In this document: piece after piece, positions 33,459 through 45,853 of the stretch
How the letters are laid out: every line of letters begins with the position of its first letter
Position numbering within the stretch: position 1 is the first letter of the stretch
Origin: Phellopilus nigrolimitatus
Taxonomy: Eukaryota > Basidiomycota > Agaricomycetes > Hymenochaetales > Hymenochaetaceae
DNA length: 64,000 nucleotides
Assembly: GCA_021029095.1 (NCBI GenBank)
Contig: JAJOHG010000002.1
Span: 1,922,001 to 1,986,000, forward strand
Reading direction: 5' to 3'
The notes under the pieces: generated by a model
Databases searched by the model: none
Told to the model about the DNA's origin: nothing
The model's input: the letters and a program-made list of their open reading frames with translations, nothing else
Program-made: the position numbers and the translations under genes

Positions 33459-34119
33459 ATGGCCCACGCCGACCACACTCGCGATCCCTGGTCCGTCTCG
33501 TTCATTTATTGTAATTAAAAATGAAAACTAAATTCGTCATCGTGCAGTCCATGGGTGATCCTCAATGACTTTGGCGGTGCGTTTGCCATGGGCGCCATCG
33601 GCGGCGGGATCTGGCATGGTATCAAAGGCGCACGCAACTCGCCACGGGTATGACCATTCTCCGTTTTCGTATATTCACCATATCTCCGGAAAACTCAATG
33701 AATACCTCGCATCGCAGGGTGAGCGCCTCGTCGGCGCCGTCTCCGTCATCAAGGCGCGCGCGCCCGTCACGGGCGGGAACTTCGGCGTGTGGGGCGGGAT
33801 GTTCTCCACGTTCGACTGCGCGGTCAAGGGCTACCGGCAGAAGGAGGACGCCTGGAACGCGATCATCTCTGGCTTCATGACCGGCGGCTGCCTCGCCGCT
33901 CGCAGCGGGCCCAAGTCCGCGCTCGGCTCGGCGGTCGCGTGCAGCATTCTGCTCGGCGTGTTCGAGGGTGTCGGCGTGCTCCTCAACCGAATCTTCTCCG
34001 AAGGGAACAGGCAGCAGCTCCCTCCATGTGCGTATTCACCTTCATTCCCCGGTGCCTAGCTGACCTTTTGCCCCTATCCAGTACCCGAAAACATGACGTC
34101 CAGCCCGTCGCCTGTATAG
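33459..34119 (+). CDS. TIM17: Mitochondrial import inner membrane translocase subunit TIM17
   Basis: Four exons (33459-33490, 33548-33647, 33718-34027, 34082-34119) give 159 residues. [13 protein letters not shown] at the start, [46 protein letters not shown] and [11 protein letters not shown] are TIM17 signatures, with four hydrophobic segments and a conserved acidic, Cys-containing start. It forms the presequence translocation route of the TIM23 complex in the mitochondrial inner membrane. Length and all conserved glycine motifs are intact. It is divergent from the CDCA7-like gene. Confidence 0.96.
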
Positions 34120-34394
34120 CTCCCGTTTTACTCATCGACCTCCGCATCTTAGACCTATGTATTTGTGCACTTGCATTGTCCATAACCCTACTCAGCTCTC
34201 GTCGCATAATACAATATTCTCGTTTCGTTCTGGAGCTTTTTTCTAACAACCAATACTTATCTTGTGTGCTCCTCTGTCGCAAAAAGAGGGAGAAGGAAAA
34301 AAAAAATGGATAAAGTGACGTTGCAGGTCGTCGGGATCTCCCGGTCTTACCGTCTGCTCACCGTCCTCGATGCACAGCTGCGGTCCATACGCAT

Positions 34395-36694
34395 ATGTCT
34401 CCCTATGTCTCCGCGCCATGGTCAGCAGTGGCGCTAGCCCCGCGGCACGCGCACACACACGTCCTCCAGCGCACGCTAAGCCTGGCGCCGCGCGCGCTTC
34501 CAGGCAACAGACGTAGCCAGCTCAAACCCGCTCGGCTTCAGAAAGGTCTGGGACGAGGACTCGCACAGACAAGATATGCCTCGCAGTCTGCAGGCAGTGC
34601 GGGTGGACCTAGCTCCCATACGCTGCTGAAGGAAAAGGACAGCGCGGACAAGGAGAAGGACGCGCTGCAGCTCACCCACGCCGTGCTCCTCTCCCTCCCC
34701 TCGCGCACGCACCCGAGCCCGGCTCACGGGGTTGAAGATAGCATTGAAGAGACAGACCTTGCGGACCTCGTCTCTGTAAGCGAGGAGCTGCTGCATGCCG
34801 ACTCGCCTTCGTCGACGAAGGTGCGAGTTGCCGGTGCGTCCCTCCGAGTACGCACTTTTCTTCCCTGCTAATAAAAAGTGCAGTGTACGGCCCCGACGCG
34901 GCACCCTCTGCACGCACGCTCGTCGCTGCGCTACTCGACGACCCGCTCTCCACAGATGAGGCGTTGCACGATGCCATACGCGATCGGTGGAAGGACGCGC
35001 CGGATGACGTCCAGCAGTTCGAGTGCGTGCCATCTCACATTCAGACGTTGAATAGATGCTGAATACTTTTTTCAAAGACATGCCCCATCCATCTCCTCCT
35101 CTGCAGACACCACCGCGCTCCCATCTCCCTTCCTTACGCGCTTCGCCGGCCCAATATCCCTCACCGAGCTCCGCTCACCATCACCTTCACCCTCGTCCCC
35201 CACGCTCGCCCCCCTCCTCGCCGCAGACGTCCCCATCCTCGTGCGCACGCCCTTCCTCGCCGGGCCCTCCGCGTTCTCGCCCTACTTGCACAACCCGCAC
35301 GCGCTCCTCGTGCTCGACACCGCGCTCGACCCCGCCTCCGCCACCGGCACGCTCGTGTGCGCACGTGCAGGCGCCGCACACGGTGTATCCCCGCAGCGCG
35401 TGCTATGCATCGACGTGTCGCGTGCTGCACGCGGGCTCGCGGCACTTCGCGCCTCGTCGGGCCCCGCATCCGAGAAGGCGGACGCGGTGCGCCGGTACCA
35501 GTCGGACGTCCTCGGTTCGCGCCTACCCGTGCTGCTCTCCGCGCTCGAGGAGACGATAAGTCGCGGGCCGGTCTCTCTACACGCAGACGCGAGGGATGCG
35601 CTCGCGCGGCATGCGGTGGATGCAGGAGAGAACACGGTACGCGACGCGAAGCGCGAGACGGACGACGTACGAGCACGAGTGGGCGCGCTGCGTGCGCACG
35701 TGCTCGAAGAGAGGGAAAGGGCGTTCACGGAGATACTTGGTGGCGGTGACGCTGTGGATCTGAAGGAGGGGAAGGAGAAAGGCCCGATCGCGCAGGGTGT
35801 AGAGCGCGTCGCGGCCGACGTGCGGCCGACGCTCGATGGCCTTGCGTGGTGGCGCCTTCCGCTCGTCGTGGACGACGTCAGCACGCGTGTGGACCGCGCA
35901 GTCGGACGGACGTACGAAAAGCAGTTTGAGAATGAGGTACATAAAAATTCATTTATTTCTCCCATTAAGATGGACGCTAATGCATCTGCCTCCAGCTCGT
36001 CTTCCATACCGGCCGGCTCGCGGCCTTGCAGACGCGCTTCGTAGCAGACACCACCGCACTCGTCGCGGGCCTCCCGCCGCCGCTCCATTCTTCCGTTCTG
36101 CAGAACACCCTCGCGCAACTGGCCTCCGCACCCTCTTTCCGCCTCGCGCCCCCCACACCATCGCCCCTCTCCCCCTCCAACGCAGGCCTGCTCGCCCCGC
36201 TACGCGCACGCACCGCCCAGCTTGCCCACGCAACGCGCGCACTGCACCTCGCCGCGCAGCGCACGCTCCTCTCCTCCGCGCTCGCCACCGCGCTGTCATC
36301 CGCACTCGGCTACGCCGCGTGGCTCTCGTCCGTCCTGGACGGCGCGAGCGCGGCGGGCGCCGGCGCTCTCGGCGCGCTGCTCGGGCTGCGCTGGGCCGTC
36401 GGCCGCTGGGAGCGCGCGCGGCGTGCGTGGTGGGCCGACTTCTTCCGCGTCGGCGGGGGCCTGGAACGCGACCTCCGGAGCGGCCTGGGCGCGGTGCTGG
36501 AGCGGCAGGTCTGTGCGGTCCCGGAGGAAGCGTGTCGGGGCGTCGGGAGCGCCGTGCAGAGGCGCGAGGCGGAGGTGGGGCGGGTGGAGGAGGAACTCGA
36601 GGGCGTGCGAGGCGTGCTGAATCGGTTGTCTGCGGAGCAGGACACACCTGAGGCGTTGGAAAGAGGGGAAGAGAAGGCGGACGGCGAAAAGTAG
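34395..36694 (+). CDS. Mitochondrial Mmc1-like protein
   Basis: Four exons (34395-34833, 34884-35022, 35078-35936, 35996-36694) give 711 residues. The N-terminus is rich in Arg, Ala and Ser with no acidic residues in the first ~50 positions, a likely mitochondrial presequence. The middle has a P-loop-less alpha/beta region (VYGPDAAPSARTLVAALL, HALLVLDTALDP, RVLCIDVSRA). The C-terminal part is helical with hydrophobic segments (SSALGYAAWLSSVLDGASAA) and ends in a coiled coil. This layout fits the fungal Mmc1 family, considered a distant dynamin relative of mitochondria; I make this assignment from overall pattern and recollection, not from a diagnostic motif. The open frame across four exons supports a real gene even if the family name is wrong. 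Confidence 0.7.
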
Positions 36695-36877
36695 CCTTAC
36701 ATTATTTGTCTCTCAATCATAGTTGGATTCCGTGTAGAGGTTAAATGCACTCCCATATCTAAATATGTTCCAACTAAACGAAACAGCAAGTGAACAAAGA
36801 GTACAGTTCTACGGGAACTTTCAAGCGATTCCATATATTGTAATATAAATCGGGGGCACGTCGGGCGCATGCGTTCC

Positions 36878-37972
36878 TCATGAGTTCGTCACGACGATCT
36901 TCGGCCCTTTGTTCTCCTGGCGCGACGGCGGCGGCGATGGGTACCCCGGCGCAGGCCCAGGGCCAGCTTGCGAGCCAGGGCGGCTCCTTGACACCATACC
37001 ATCGTTCCCGTCCCCGTCCTCGTCCTCGCTATCTCCGATCCCAAACAGCTCCTCGCGCTCGTCCCACACATCGCCCAGGCGGATCCGGCCGCCCCTGTCT
37101 TTCCCCGGCGACTTTGGCGCCGTGCCAGGCTCCCCGTTCCGTTGGTCGCGATGCATGGGGAGGAGCAACGTCCCTCCGACATCCTCGTCGTCGTCGAAGC
37201 TGGCATCCTCGAGCGCGTCGGGGTCGAGCGAGATGGGGCGGTAGAGGCGCGCGATCTGGTATGGAGATTGAGATAAGGGTGCTTGGTGTTGCGGGAGGAC
37301 GGCACGTACCTCTCTCCGATGCCGGTAGTATTTTTCGAGATAGTATGCGGTCCAGAGTCCTATTGCAGATCCAATTAGGTTTGCCTGCATGATATGAAGG
37401 TTAGCTGTGGATTCTGAAACGCGAGGGAAGACTCACAGCTATGTTGCCCATGTGGATTTCTTTATGCTGGAATTTCTCCTCCGTTCAGCCGATATTATGG
37501 CGAGAGCGGGACGCGATACTCAACTGGAAGCAGCGACTGAACGATCTCGCTGACGATTCCTCCGAGAAGGAAGCATATTATTGCGGTCAAGATGAGTGGC
37601 GAATGACGCCAGATCCATATCCGCCGCGCTTCCCTGCAGGCATGCTGTCAGCACTTCGTCCAGCGGTTTCAGGATACAGCGAGAAGAGACGCACTCTTCG
37701 ACGTCGAAGATGAAGTAGAACACGGTCGTGGCGAGGCACAGGCATACAAGGTGGATGATCTTGTCGTTGAGCGGGAGCGAGTGCGCGAAGTTGGTGAAGC
37801 CCAGGAATGCGAGCAGCAGCATGATAAGCGCCGTGAACAGCACGAACCACTACGCACGATATCCCAGAACCTTTGAGTTGCATATCTCGTTGTCGGAATA
37901 GATTGAGAGACGCACTGGACGCAGCCGCAGGGGCAGGTCGTATTTTGGCAGTCTGAACTTGTGCGAGCGCAT
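36878..37972 (-). CDS. VanZ-like membrane protein
   Basis: Six exons (37972-37916, 37849-37695, 37633-37525, 37466-37437, 37384-37310, 37255-36878) give 267 residues. Four hydrophobic spans are visible: WFVLFTALIMLLLAFLGF, then KIIHLVCLCLATTVFYFIF, SPLILTAIICFLLGGIVSE and ANLIGSAIGLWTAYYLE. The pattern NDKIIHL...GGIVSEIVQSLLP...GNIAANLIGS is that of the VanZ-like family. The last ~130 residues are cytosolic-looking, acidic and disordered (SFDDDEDVGG, GDSEDEDGDGND). The family's biochemical role in fungi is not established to my knowledge. It includes a 30 nt exon. Confidence 0.85.
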
Positions 37973-38368
37973 GACCGCGCGGAACGCGCGCCTGGCGGAC
38001 CTGCGCACTCCCTTTTTGGAGCCCGCGCCTGCACCGCTCGATGGTGAAGACAGCCCGAGCATCGTTCACGCTGCTGCTGTTGTTTCGGCCGTCGTGGGCG
38101 TCGTTGCGAGGTGCTGGTGTATACGGAGCTCGCGGTCGGACTGATCGGACCCAAAGCGGAAGCGGTCGACTGCGCTGCCACGTGATGCACGTGGTTTTGT
38201 GATCGTCATTATCACGTGAATCTAAATTTAGTTACCACAGTCACCGAGGCTGGTCCGACTCCTATGTAGGCCTTGTTCATGTGGTCTACCTTGACCAGAG
38301 CCATTGCTGGTCGATACGCTATCAGCACACGCTCATCGCGCCTGATCTCTGCAAACTTGCATCGCAAG

Positions 38369-40427
38369 ATGTCTTTGATTTCTACCTCAGAGCCGCTGGA
38401 AACATACACCCTTAAAGGTACTTTCAATCTGACAAGCTTGACCTAAGGACACGTTAAACTAACAAGTGCTGTTCATTGAAGATGGTATCAAAGTCATAGA
38501 ACGGTTTTTCTCGCTTCCTCTGGACTACTCGAAGCCAGAGGGAGATAAGATTCGTGTTTTTGCGCGGAATCTGGTACCTTTGAGGAAAGCGGCCACGCCA
38601 GAGAAGGAGGCCGATCTGCCTTACAGTGACTATTTGTATTTTGTTAATGCTCGTCGCGACTAAACGAAATCCATCCAGTGTTGTATTTGCAAGGTCTCTA
38701 GCCTCCTGCGTACATGTGTTGTCTATCTCATACTGAAACTTGGAAAATAGGCGGCCCCGGTTTCGAGGTCGGTATGGGTTCTGCACGTTATCTTGCAAGC
38801 GAGGTAACTACGTTTAGTATATAATAAATCGGCTGGGAAACTGATCATAGACGCCCAGTTACACGAACGAGGATATCAGGTACAAGCAGACCGCGGCATA
38901 ACGCCAGTTAGTTATTAATGGTGCACAGACTCTCTGGCTGGACCAACGCGGCACAGGGCTCAGCACACCCATCTCCGCAGAGCTGCTCGAACCGAAATCG
39001 GATATCGAAAAGGCTGAATATCTTAAAAACTTCCGTGCCGATAACATAGGTAACTAGAAGGCTTTTCTAACCATACGTGTCAATTGTGAACAAACGTCCT
39101 GTCCCCGCAGTCCGGGATTGCGAGCAGATTCGCCAGGCTCTCTTAGACAATACTGACTCTGCGGACCAGAAGTGGTCCATTTGGGGACAGAGTTTCGGTG
39201 GCTTCTGCGCACTGAACTACCTTTCATTTTTTCCTGAGGGTTTAAAGGAGGTATTTCTTACCGGTGGCCTCGCTCCGATCGTCGACCACCCTGATCCGGT
39301 ATATGAAAAAACAACCAGTGAGTCTTCGACGAAAAAAGAGAAGTAGACGAGGAAATGCTGAGTTACATGTATCACAGATAGGGTTGCGAAGAGGAACAAA
39401 ATCTACTATGATAAATATCCGCAGGATGTTAAGCGGGTGCGGAGTGTACTTGCACATCTCGAGTCCACCGACGTCCGTCTCCCGAACGGAGGTCGGCTCT
39501 CCCCAAGCCGGTGGCTGCAGCTCGGTATTAAATTTGGTGAAAGCGGTGAGTCTTTTCACCAGTAAAATCCTTTGTAACCAAGACTCACAGCCAATAATCG
39601 ATGAAGGCGGAATTGACGCGGTTCACGGTAAATCATCCCCCTCACCAGCAATTCACGATTCTGCTGAAATGCATACTGTAGAAATCTTGTTCCGCGCGAT
39701 AAACGACCTCGAGCTCTTTGGAAAGCTCTCGTACAAGCTCTTGCAGTCCGTGCAGAACGAGTCCGCTTGTGATGGAAACCCGTTATATGCCGTACTGCAT
39801 GAAGCGATCTATTGTCAGGGGTTTGTGCTTATCTTCTTTTGCCTCGAGCGGGTGCTAAAGTTGCCATTCTAGTCGGGCCTCGAACTGGAGCGCCTCGCGG
39901 GTTCTCAGCAGAGATCACAGATTCTCGTGGGCGCATGCGAAGGCGCAGGCTGACACAGAACCCGTTTACTTTTCCGGTGAAATGGTGAGATACGTTCACC
40001 GCAATCATTCAAGCACGTACATCGAGCAACATCTTTTTTTTTTTTTTGCAGATCTTTCCGGACATGTTCGACGACTTCACCGCGTTGCGGCCCCTCAAGG
40101 GCGTCGCCAACCTTTTGGCGGAGTACGACGGCTGGGGAAAGCTGTACGACGAGGAGCAGCTTGCAAGGAACGAGGTCAAAGTGACTGCAGCCTCGTGAGT
40201 CGTAAATTTGTTCCTCCTATGCGAATGAAATCTACATGAGCTCCTGATCACTTTGCAGGTACATCGACGACATGTACGTCGACTTTGACCTCGCGCAGGA
40301 GACGGCCGCAAAGGTGAAGGGAACCGAGCAGTTCATCACAAACCAGATGTTCCACGACGGGCTGCGAAGGCACTCGAAGGAGGTGATTGGGAGGCTCTTC
40401 GAGATTTCAAGAAGGGAGTACGATTGA
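38369..40427 (+). CDS. Prolyl aminopeptidase (proline iminopeptidase), S33 family
   Basis: Thirteen exons give an in-frame 450-residue protein: 38369-38417, 38467-38625, 38679-38693, 38751-38771, 38851-38879, 38929-39049, 39111-39317, 39378-39545, 39607-39627, 39682-39820, 39873-39984, 40052-40194, 40259-40427. It removes N-terminal proline from peptides. Alpha/beta-hydrolase marks: LPLDYSKPEGDKI, LQGGPGFEV (oxyanion region), LDQRGTGLSTP, WGQSFGGFCALNYLSF (nucleophile Ser in GQSFGG), GGIDAVH, ASNWSASR, AAEYDGWG-like AEYDGWGKLYDE and the MYVDFDLA region before the C-terminus. The 38771 donor is chosen because the alternative at 38803 breaks the frame; it leaves the segment after GGPGF about ten residues shorter than usual, so this exon end is the weakest part of the model. 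Confidence 0.88.
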
Positions 40428-40970
40428 TGTTCCCAAAGTGTATGTTCCAAGGCTGTTACATAGGGTGAAAATGGGTAAAATACCATGGAATTCAAGCTTC
40501 TATTTCCTGGGTTACTTTTCGTGGAGTCGAGCGTGAATAACAGCTTTTTTACGCATTCGTATGCACATCGTGATGATACTTAAGCCTTAGCCATGCATAC
40601 TTCGCTCTCCCATAATATTAGGTACCCATATATATACATACAATCATAGTTTCTAAGATCATCCACATTACTTAAGACTTTGACGGCTGCTTCAATCTCT
40701 GACAAATTTAAAATTTAAAAGCTCTGCGTGGGCACGTGACGTGTCATCACGCGGCGTGTCCATAGACGCGCCGTACACACACACGTCTGCTTGACTTAAG
40801 ACTGTCTCCTACTGAAGGCTTTTCACCGGGCTTTACATTAACTTATTTTACGAGTTTGATTTTCACCCTGCAGAGTCTTCTGGTAGATAAATTCTATACG
40901 AGCGCCCTCTGCGCAGGATACACGTCACGCCTGGGAATTGCGGCACTCCTCCGCCCACGAAGGAGCTACA
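40428..40970. other. Intergenic region before the amino-acid transporter
   Basis: A 540 bp spacer between genes on the same strand. It holds AT-rich sequence including CATATATATACATACA at about 40626-40641 and a CACGTGAC-type E-box-like element near 40733. No gene is visible. The presumed transporter promoter lies here. Confidence 0.5.
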
Positions 40971-43075
40971 ATGTTCAACATATCTGGTAGACAATCAAAG
41001 CCCAACAACAGAGATATTGACACGCAGCCTCTTTTGAATGGAGAAAGCGACAATGACCCTGTACTTTTCTCTGTGGACGATGGTGGGGAGGGTCACGAGC
41101 CTATCCATAGCGACGACGAGGAGACGCCCCGCGAACGGACGAGGTCGGTCCGCTTTCAGGAGGATGTGCGTGTCATTGGTCCGCCATTGCGGTCGACCTT
41201 ACAGTCTCGAGAAACCGGTGAGTAAACGTGTGCCTTTTATTTATGCATTCCTCTGACATTTCGGCGAAGAGTTTGAACTTGACGCAGATGAACTCGACGA
41301 TTCTTCGCTTGATCAGCTACATGGCGCAGCAGGCAGTCGACGGCGAAATGGGGACCAAAATACCATGCCGCTGCTGGTCGGATTAATGGACTCCTCAACC
41401 GCTCGACAAAGCCTGGACATTCCATTATCGAGCAGCGGAGTCGGTTCTGCTGAGGATGGGTATCTCGACCTCGAGGAACTGGCATCCAGGAGGACTGCGG
41501 GCGGAAACATGATTGATTCGGTGGCAAATATGGCGAACTCAATTTTGGGTGCAGGTAAGTCATCACTGTTGGCTAGTCTTTATTGCGTCTAATAATACAG
41601 TATAGGCATTATAGGTACATTTCCAACCGCTGAGTGCTACTTGACGATGGTTCTTACCAAGAGATCCAGGTCTCCCATATGCCGTGAGCCAAGCTGGCTT
41701 CCTCACAGGAGTTCTACTATTGATCGCCTTAAGTGGTGTGACCGACTGGACAATACGACTCATCGTCGTCAACGCCAAACTCAGCGGCCGGAACTCGTAC
41801 ATCGAGATTATGAATCACTGCTTCGGCGCGAGCGGTCGCGCAGCGGTCTCCTTTTTCCAATTCTCCTTCGCGTTCGGAGGTATGCTCAAATAACTTTCTG
41901 CCCGTTCGCCCCGTCCTGACTGCCGCTTTGAAGGCATGTGCGCCTTTGGCATCATCATCGGTGCGTACGTGTTTTCTTTTTCGCGGAAATTCTAGGACTC
42001 AAACCGCCATGTAGGCGACACGATACCCCATGTCATTCGCCACGTCTTCCCCGCTCTCCAAACCATACCGGTCCTCTCGCTCCTCACCAATCGCCAATTT
42101 GTCATTGCCCTTTGCACGCTCGGCATATCATACCCGCTCTCACTCTACCGCGACATCCACAAGCTCTCACGCGCCTCGGGCCTTGCACTGGTCGGCATGC
42201 TCATCATTGTCACTTCCGTGCTGATAGAGGGCCCGCACGTCGCCCCCGAGCTCAAAGGTGACCCGTCGGAGCGCTTTTCCGTGATGCGTCCGGGCGTCTT
42301 CCAGGCGATCGGTGTGATCAGCTTTGCGTTCGTGTGCCACCATAACTCGCTGTTAATCTATGGAAGCTTGAAGACGCCGACGCTCGACCGTTTTGCGACG
42401 GTGACACACATTTCGACGCTGATATCACTCGTTGCATGCTGTACGCTCGCGATCTCCGCCTTCCTCGTGTTCACCGATAGGACGCAGGGCAACATCCTGA
42501 ACAACTTCGCGGCGGTACGTGTTCTTGTGCCTTATGACCGCTTCTGGGAACTAGACAATGCTAAAATGACAGTGAACAAAACAAACAGTCGGATACGCTG
42601 ATCAATGTCGCGCGCTTCTGCTTTGGGTTGAACATGTTTACGACGCTGCCGCTCGAGCTTTTCGTGTGTCGTGAAGTAATGGAGCAATACTTCTTCCCAC
42701 ACGAGGCCTTCAATCCGCAACGGCACCTCCTCTTCACGACCTCCATCATCGTCTCTTCCATGTTCCGTACGTGTCCCCTCATCACCCTCCGTGTCTTTTC
42801 CAATGCTAATCTTATATGCACTAGTCGCCCTGATTACATGCGATCTCGGCGTGATGCTTGAGATCACAGGAGGCGTGTCCGCGACCGCGCTCGCGTTCAT
42901 CTTCCCGCCCGCGTGCTACCTGCAGCTGCTCCCTGCGCACGTTCCACTTTTGTCGCGCACGAAGCTCCCCGCGCTGGCGTGTGCGGCGTTCGGCGTTCTG
43001 GTGATGACGCTCAGCCTCGCGATGGCGCTGGGGAAGATGTGGACACCCGAGGGAAGCGCGAAGATCTGCGCGTAG
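40971..43075 (+). CDS. AVT-type amino-acid transporter (Aa_trans family)
   Basis: Eight exons (40971-41217, 41270-41554, 41606-41614, 41670-41879, 41934-41960, 42015-42514, 42589-42766, 42825-43075) give 568 residues. An acidic, hydrophilic N-terminus of ~190 residues precedes about eleven membrane spans. NMANSILGAGIIGLPYAVSQ at the first span is the Aa_trans signature, followed by GFLTGVLLLIALSGVTDW, FGGMCAFGIIIGDTIPHV, HHNSLLIYGSL and NVARFCFGLNMFTTLPLE. The closest described relatives by layout are yeast vacuolar AVT and animal SLC38-like transporters, which export neutral amino acids from the vacuole. Substrate and direction are inferred. The GIIG codons are split by a 9 nt micro-exon (41606-41614). 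Confidence 0.92.
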
Positions 43076-43374
43076 GCGTTGACGTAGGTGCCATATCGGA
43101 CCTGATCTGTGCCTGGGACGCGTGGATGTTGACTTATTGTGTCGTACGATGTTTTGTAATCGCTTTCTTGCTTGCATTCCGCATATTTAGAAGTACATTT
43201 CTCTGCTCTTGTCACGGACTCTGTTTTCGATTCAGGACTACTTAATAGCAGGAGCGTAACATATTCAGAAAAGATCTGCACACTCAGACTATGTAAAGCT
43301 CTATTGAATCCACCTAGACAAACAAGACAAGACAACATTTGTAATTTATACATTTCTTCCATCATTCAACAGCC

Positions 43375-45217
43375 CTACACGTTCAGCGCCTCTTCAAGTC
43401 CAGGCACGTCCTGTACACGCTCGCGGCGTAGGCCCCTCGCGAAGCTCTCCGTCGCGCTCAGTGGAGAGACGTCGAGAGCGCTCCACCCCGCCCATACGTT
43501 TTCTACACGGCGCAACGGTGTCTCCTCCGTTATGTTTGCTGCATTCGAAGACGCGCCGGGGTCGAGCACGAGCACCCACACGGCGTCGTATCCACCCGCT
43601 GAAGACATTATCAAATCAGGATTTGTACAGTTGATTTTTGAGTATTTACTGAAGCTCACCGCCTGGGACACCGCCCCCGAGGACGCCAGCTTGCGCAACG
43701 CACGCATCGAGAAGCGCAGTCTGTTCTGGTGGTTCGATCGGCACGCCCGCCCGCGCGCCCATCTCGCGCATTTTCGCGCGGACATCCTGCAAACACACAT
43801 TCAGCCATTCGGTCTCTCTTTCTTCCTTGATGTACGTAATGAGAATCATAGAGGTGCCGCACGCACCTCTGCCAACCGGTGCGCATCGATCAGCATGTCC
43901 GTCACGACGTCGCGCGGGGTAATGGAGGACCACTGTGCAGCGGGGAGTTGCGCGAGGCGCGCAAACGCCACGGTGTACGTCTGTGCGTCCTGCGCGTGCA
44001 GCTCGGAGAGGCGCAGGAGCGCCTTTGCGAGCGCGTCATTCGAGGCGGCGAGGGCGTCCCATAGCGCCGTCGCTACTCGGCATTTATATTAGAAACAGCA
44101 GAAGAAAGTAAGGGAGAAAAAAGAAGTGCACCTTCGGCGCACGCGCTCTGGCGCCACTTGAGAACCCGGCCAACGAGCGAGGGTGTGTCGCTGCCCGCGT
44201 CAACGTCCGCAAGCATGAGACGGGTGGCAGGGGGCAGCTGGAAGGGTGCGACAGTGTGGTCCCAGTCAGCGTTCGCAGGCGCGAGGGCCGTACGGAGGGA
44301 TGGCTTCTTCGCTCCGCCGGCGTCGTCGCTCATGAGCGGCGCGAGCACGCGCGGGGAGAAGCGCGTGTAAATCTGACTGCCAAAGGACGCGGCCGCGACG
44401 TCGAAGCCGCTGCCGACCTTTCCCTGCGCGAGGCAGTGCGCGAGCTGCGCGGCGGCGTGAGTGAGCGCACGCCCGCCGCTACCCGCTGTATCGGACGCGT
44501 CGAGCGCGGTGGACGGGATGGCGGTGAGGTGCAAGAGGAGGGCACCGACGAGGGACGTGATGAGCGCGGCGGACGAGCCGAGCCCCGTCTTGTGCACGTC
44601 CTTCAGGGAGACGCCCGTATATGCGAACGGCGGGATCTGCGCGAGCGACGCGATGCGCGGCTCGAGGCCGAGTTCTGCGAGCTGAGGCAGGGTGTGAATT
44701 TCAATTCCCCCGATGTATGAAAGACAGGGACGTACCTTCGCGCGCTGCGAGTAAAAGTCGTTCGCGCCAACGATGGTGACATCGAGCCCGCGCGCGAGGG
44801 CGCTGTCGAGATGCGCCGCACCCGTGATTTCGCACGCGAGGCGCAGCGTCTGCTGCAGCGCGACGTACACGAACCTATTCGTCTGAGCGCTGCGCTTATC
44901 AGTATTTATCACTCTATTCAATCCCGACGGCAGCCAGAGACTTACCCGTCGCGTTGAGACACGCGCACATCACCCTCTTCCTCCTCTCCTCCGTTGACAG
45001 ATACGTCGTACTCCCACGACGCATTTTCAAACTGCGGCGAACGAACGCGTATGCCCTTCTCAGAGCCCGACCGGATAGCAGTGTAGAAGCGCGAGGAGGT
45101 GGAGACAACGACGCCGGAGTACTTCTGGTCAAGAACGAGGTAACCGCCTGCGATGAGGACCTTGCCTGGCGCGGAGACGACCGTCGGCGACGCGCCTTGC
45201 TCTTGCTCGGTGCTCAT
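43375..45217 (-). CDS. ERG8: Phosphomevalonate kinase
   Basis: Six exons (45217-44946, 44889-44736, 44681-44132, 44075-43867, 43786-43660, 43598-43375) give 511 residues. It phosphorylates mevalonate-5-phosphate in the mevalonate pathway to ergosterol and other isoprenoids. GHMP-kinase marks are SAPGKVLIAGGYLVLD near residue 15, DVHKTGLGSSAALITSLV (the ATP-binding glycine-serine loop), KVGSGFDVAAASFGSQIYTR, and GAGGYDAVWVLVLD near the C-terminus. Length and order match fungal ERG8. The start is the first ATG (MSTEQEQGASPTVVSAPGK). A 635 bp region separates it from the next gene. Confidence 0.95.
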
Positions 45218-45853
45218 GATGGATGTTTAGGGAAAAGTGGTACGACAAACGCCCGCGCGCCGAGCGGCGCGGTGAACAAGAGCGCGCGCTCGTCGGACGA
45301 TCCCTCATCTCATCGCGTCGATCGCAATTGAAAGTAAGCAACGCACATTATATTATATTCTACTTACTAGCGAGCAAAACGAAAAAGACAAAAAGACAAA
45401 AAGAACGACAAACGATAATGCGAATAGCAACATGCTGCAGCACCCAGACCGATCTTCAATTCAGAACCGTCCCAGCAAATCGGGGAAACGAGGGGAAAAA
45501 AGAAAGAAAGAAAGAAAAAAAACAGATAGAGAAAGAAAGCGTACAGGAACATTGTAGGGACAGCTTGGTTTAGAATGAGCGAGTGAGTGATGAGGGGTGC
45601 GACTGTCCGGCGAAAGTCCCAAAGTGATGTAAATGGAGGCATAATGCAAGAAAGCAAGGTAGAGGGCGAGTGCGAGCGAATGAGCGTACGTATTTCGATA
45701 GTAGAGCAGACAAACAGCAATCCAAATCTTCATCACATAGGTGAGAGAGACGGGGAAAAAACGATTAGAGGGCGCAGACACCCTCATTAGTGAAAAAAGA
45801 AATGGAAAAAAGAAAACGAACGAAAGAATAAGACAGCTCCTTTTTTGCGGGTG
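45218..45853. other. Intergenic region with a purine-rich low-complexity tract
   Basis: The 5' side of ERG8 and the 3' side of the large disordered-protein gene. Bases ~45370-45540 and ~45780-45835 are strongly A/G-rich on the plus strand (AAAGACAAAAAGACAAAAAG, GAAAGAAAGAAAGAAAAAAA). No gene is visible. Confidence 0.6.

Noticed and set aside
35949..36651. Long Arg/Pro/Ala-rich frames on both strands over the Mmc1-like 3' exon
   Set aside because: Frame shadows in a very GC-rich exon; the chosen frame is the one that joins the three upstream exons in phase and has helical, hydrophobic content.
38212..38427. A 71-codon minus-strand frame before the prolyl aminopeptidase
   Set aside because: It overlaps the first aminopeptidase exon and has no recognisable domain; its length is within chance expectation.
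40032..40050. A long T run as a possible terminator or insertion scar
   Set aside because: It is the polypyrimidine tract of the intron before the exon encoding IFPDMFDDF, ending in the acceptor GCAG.
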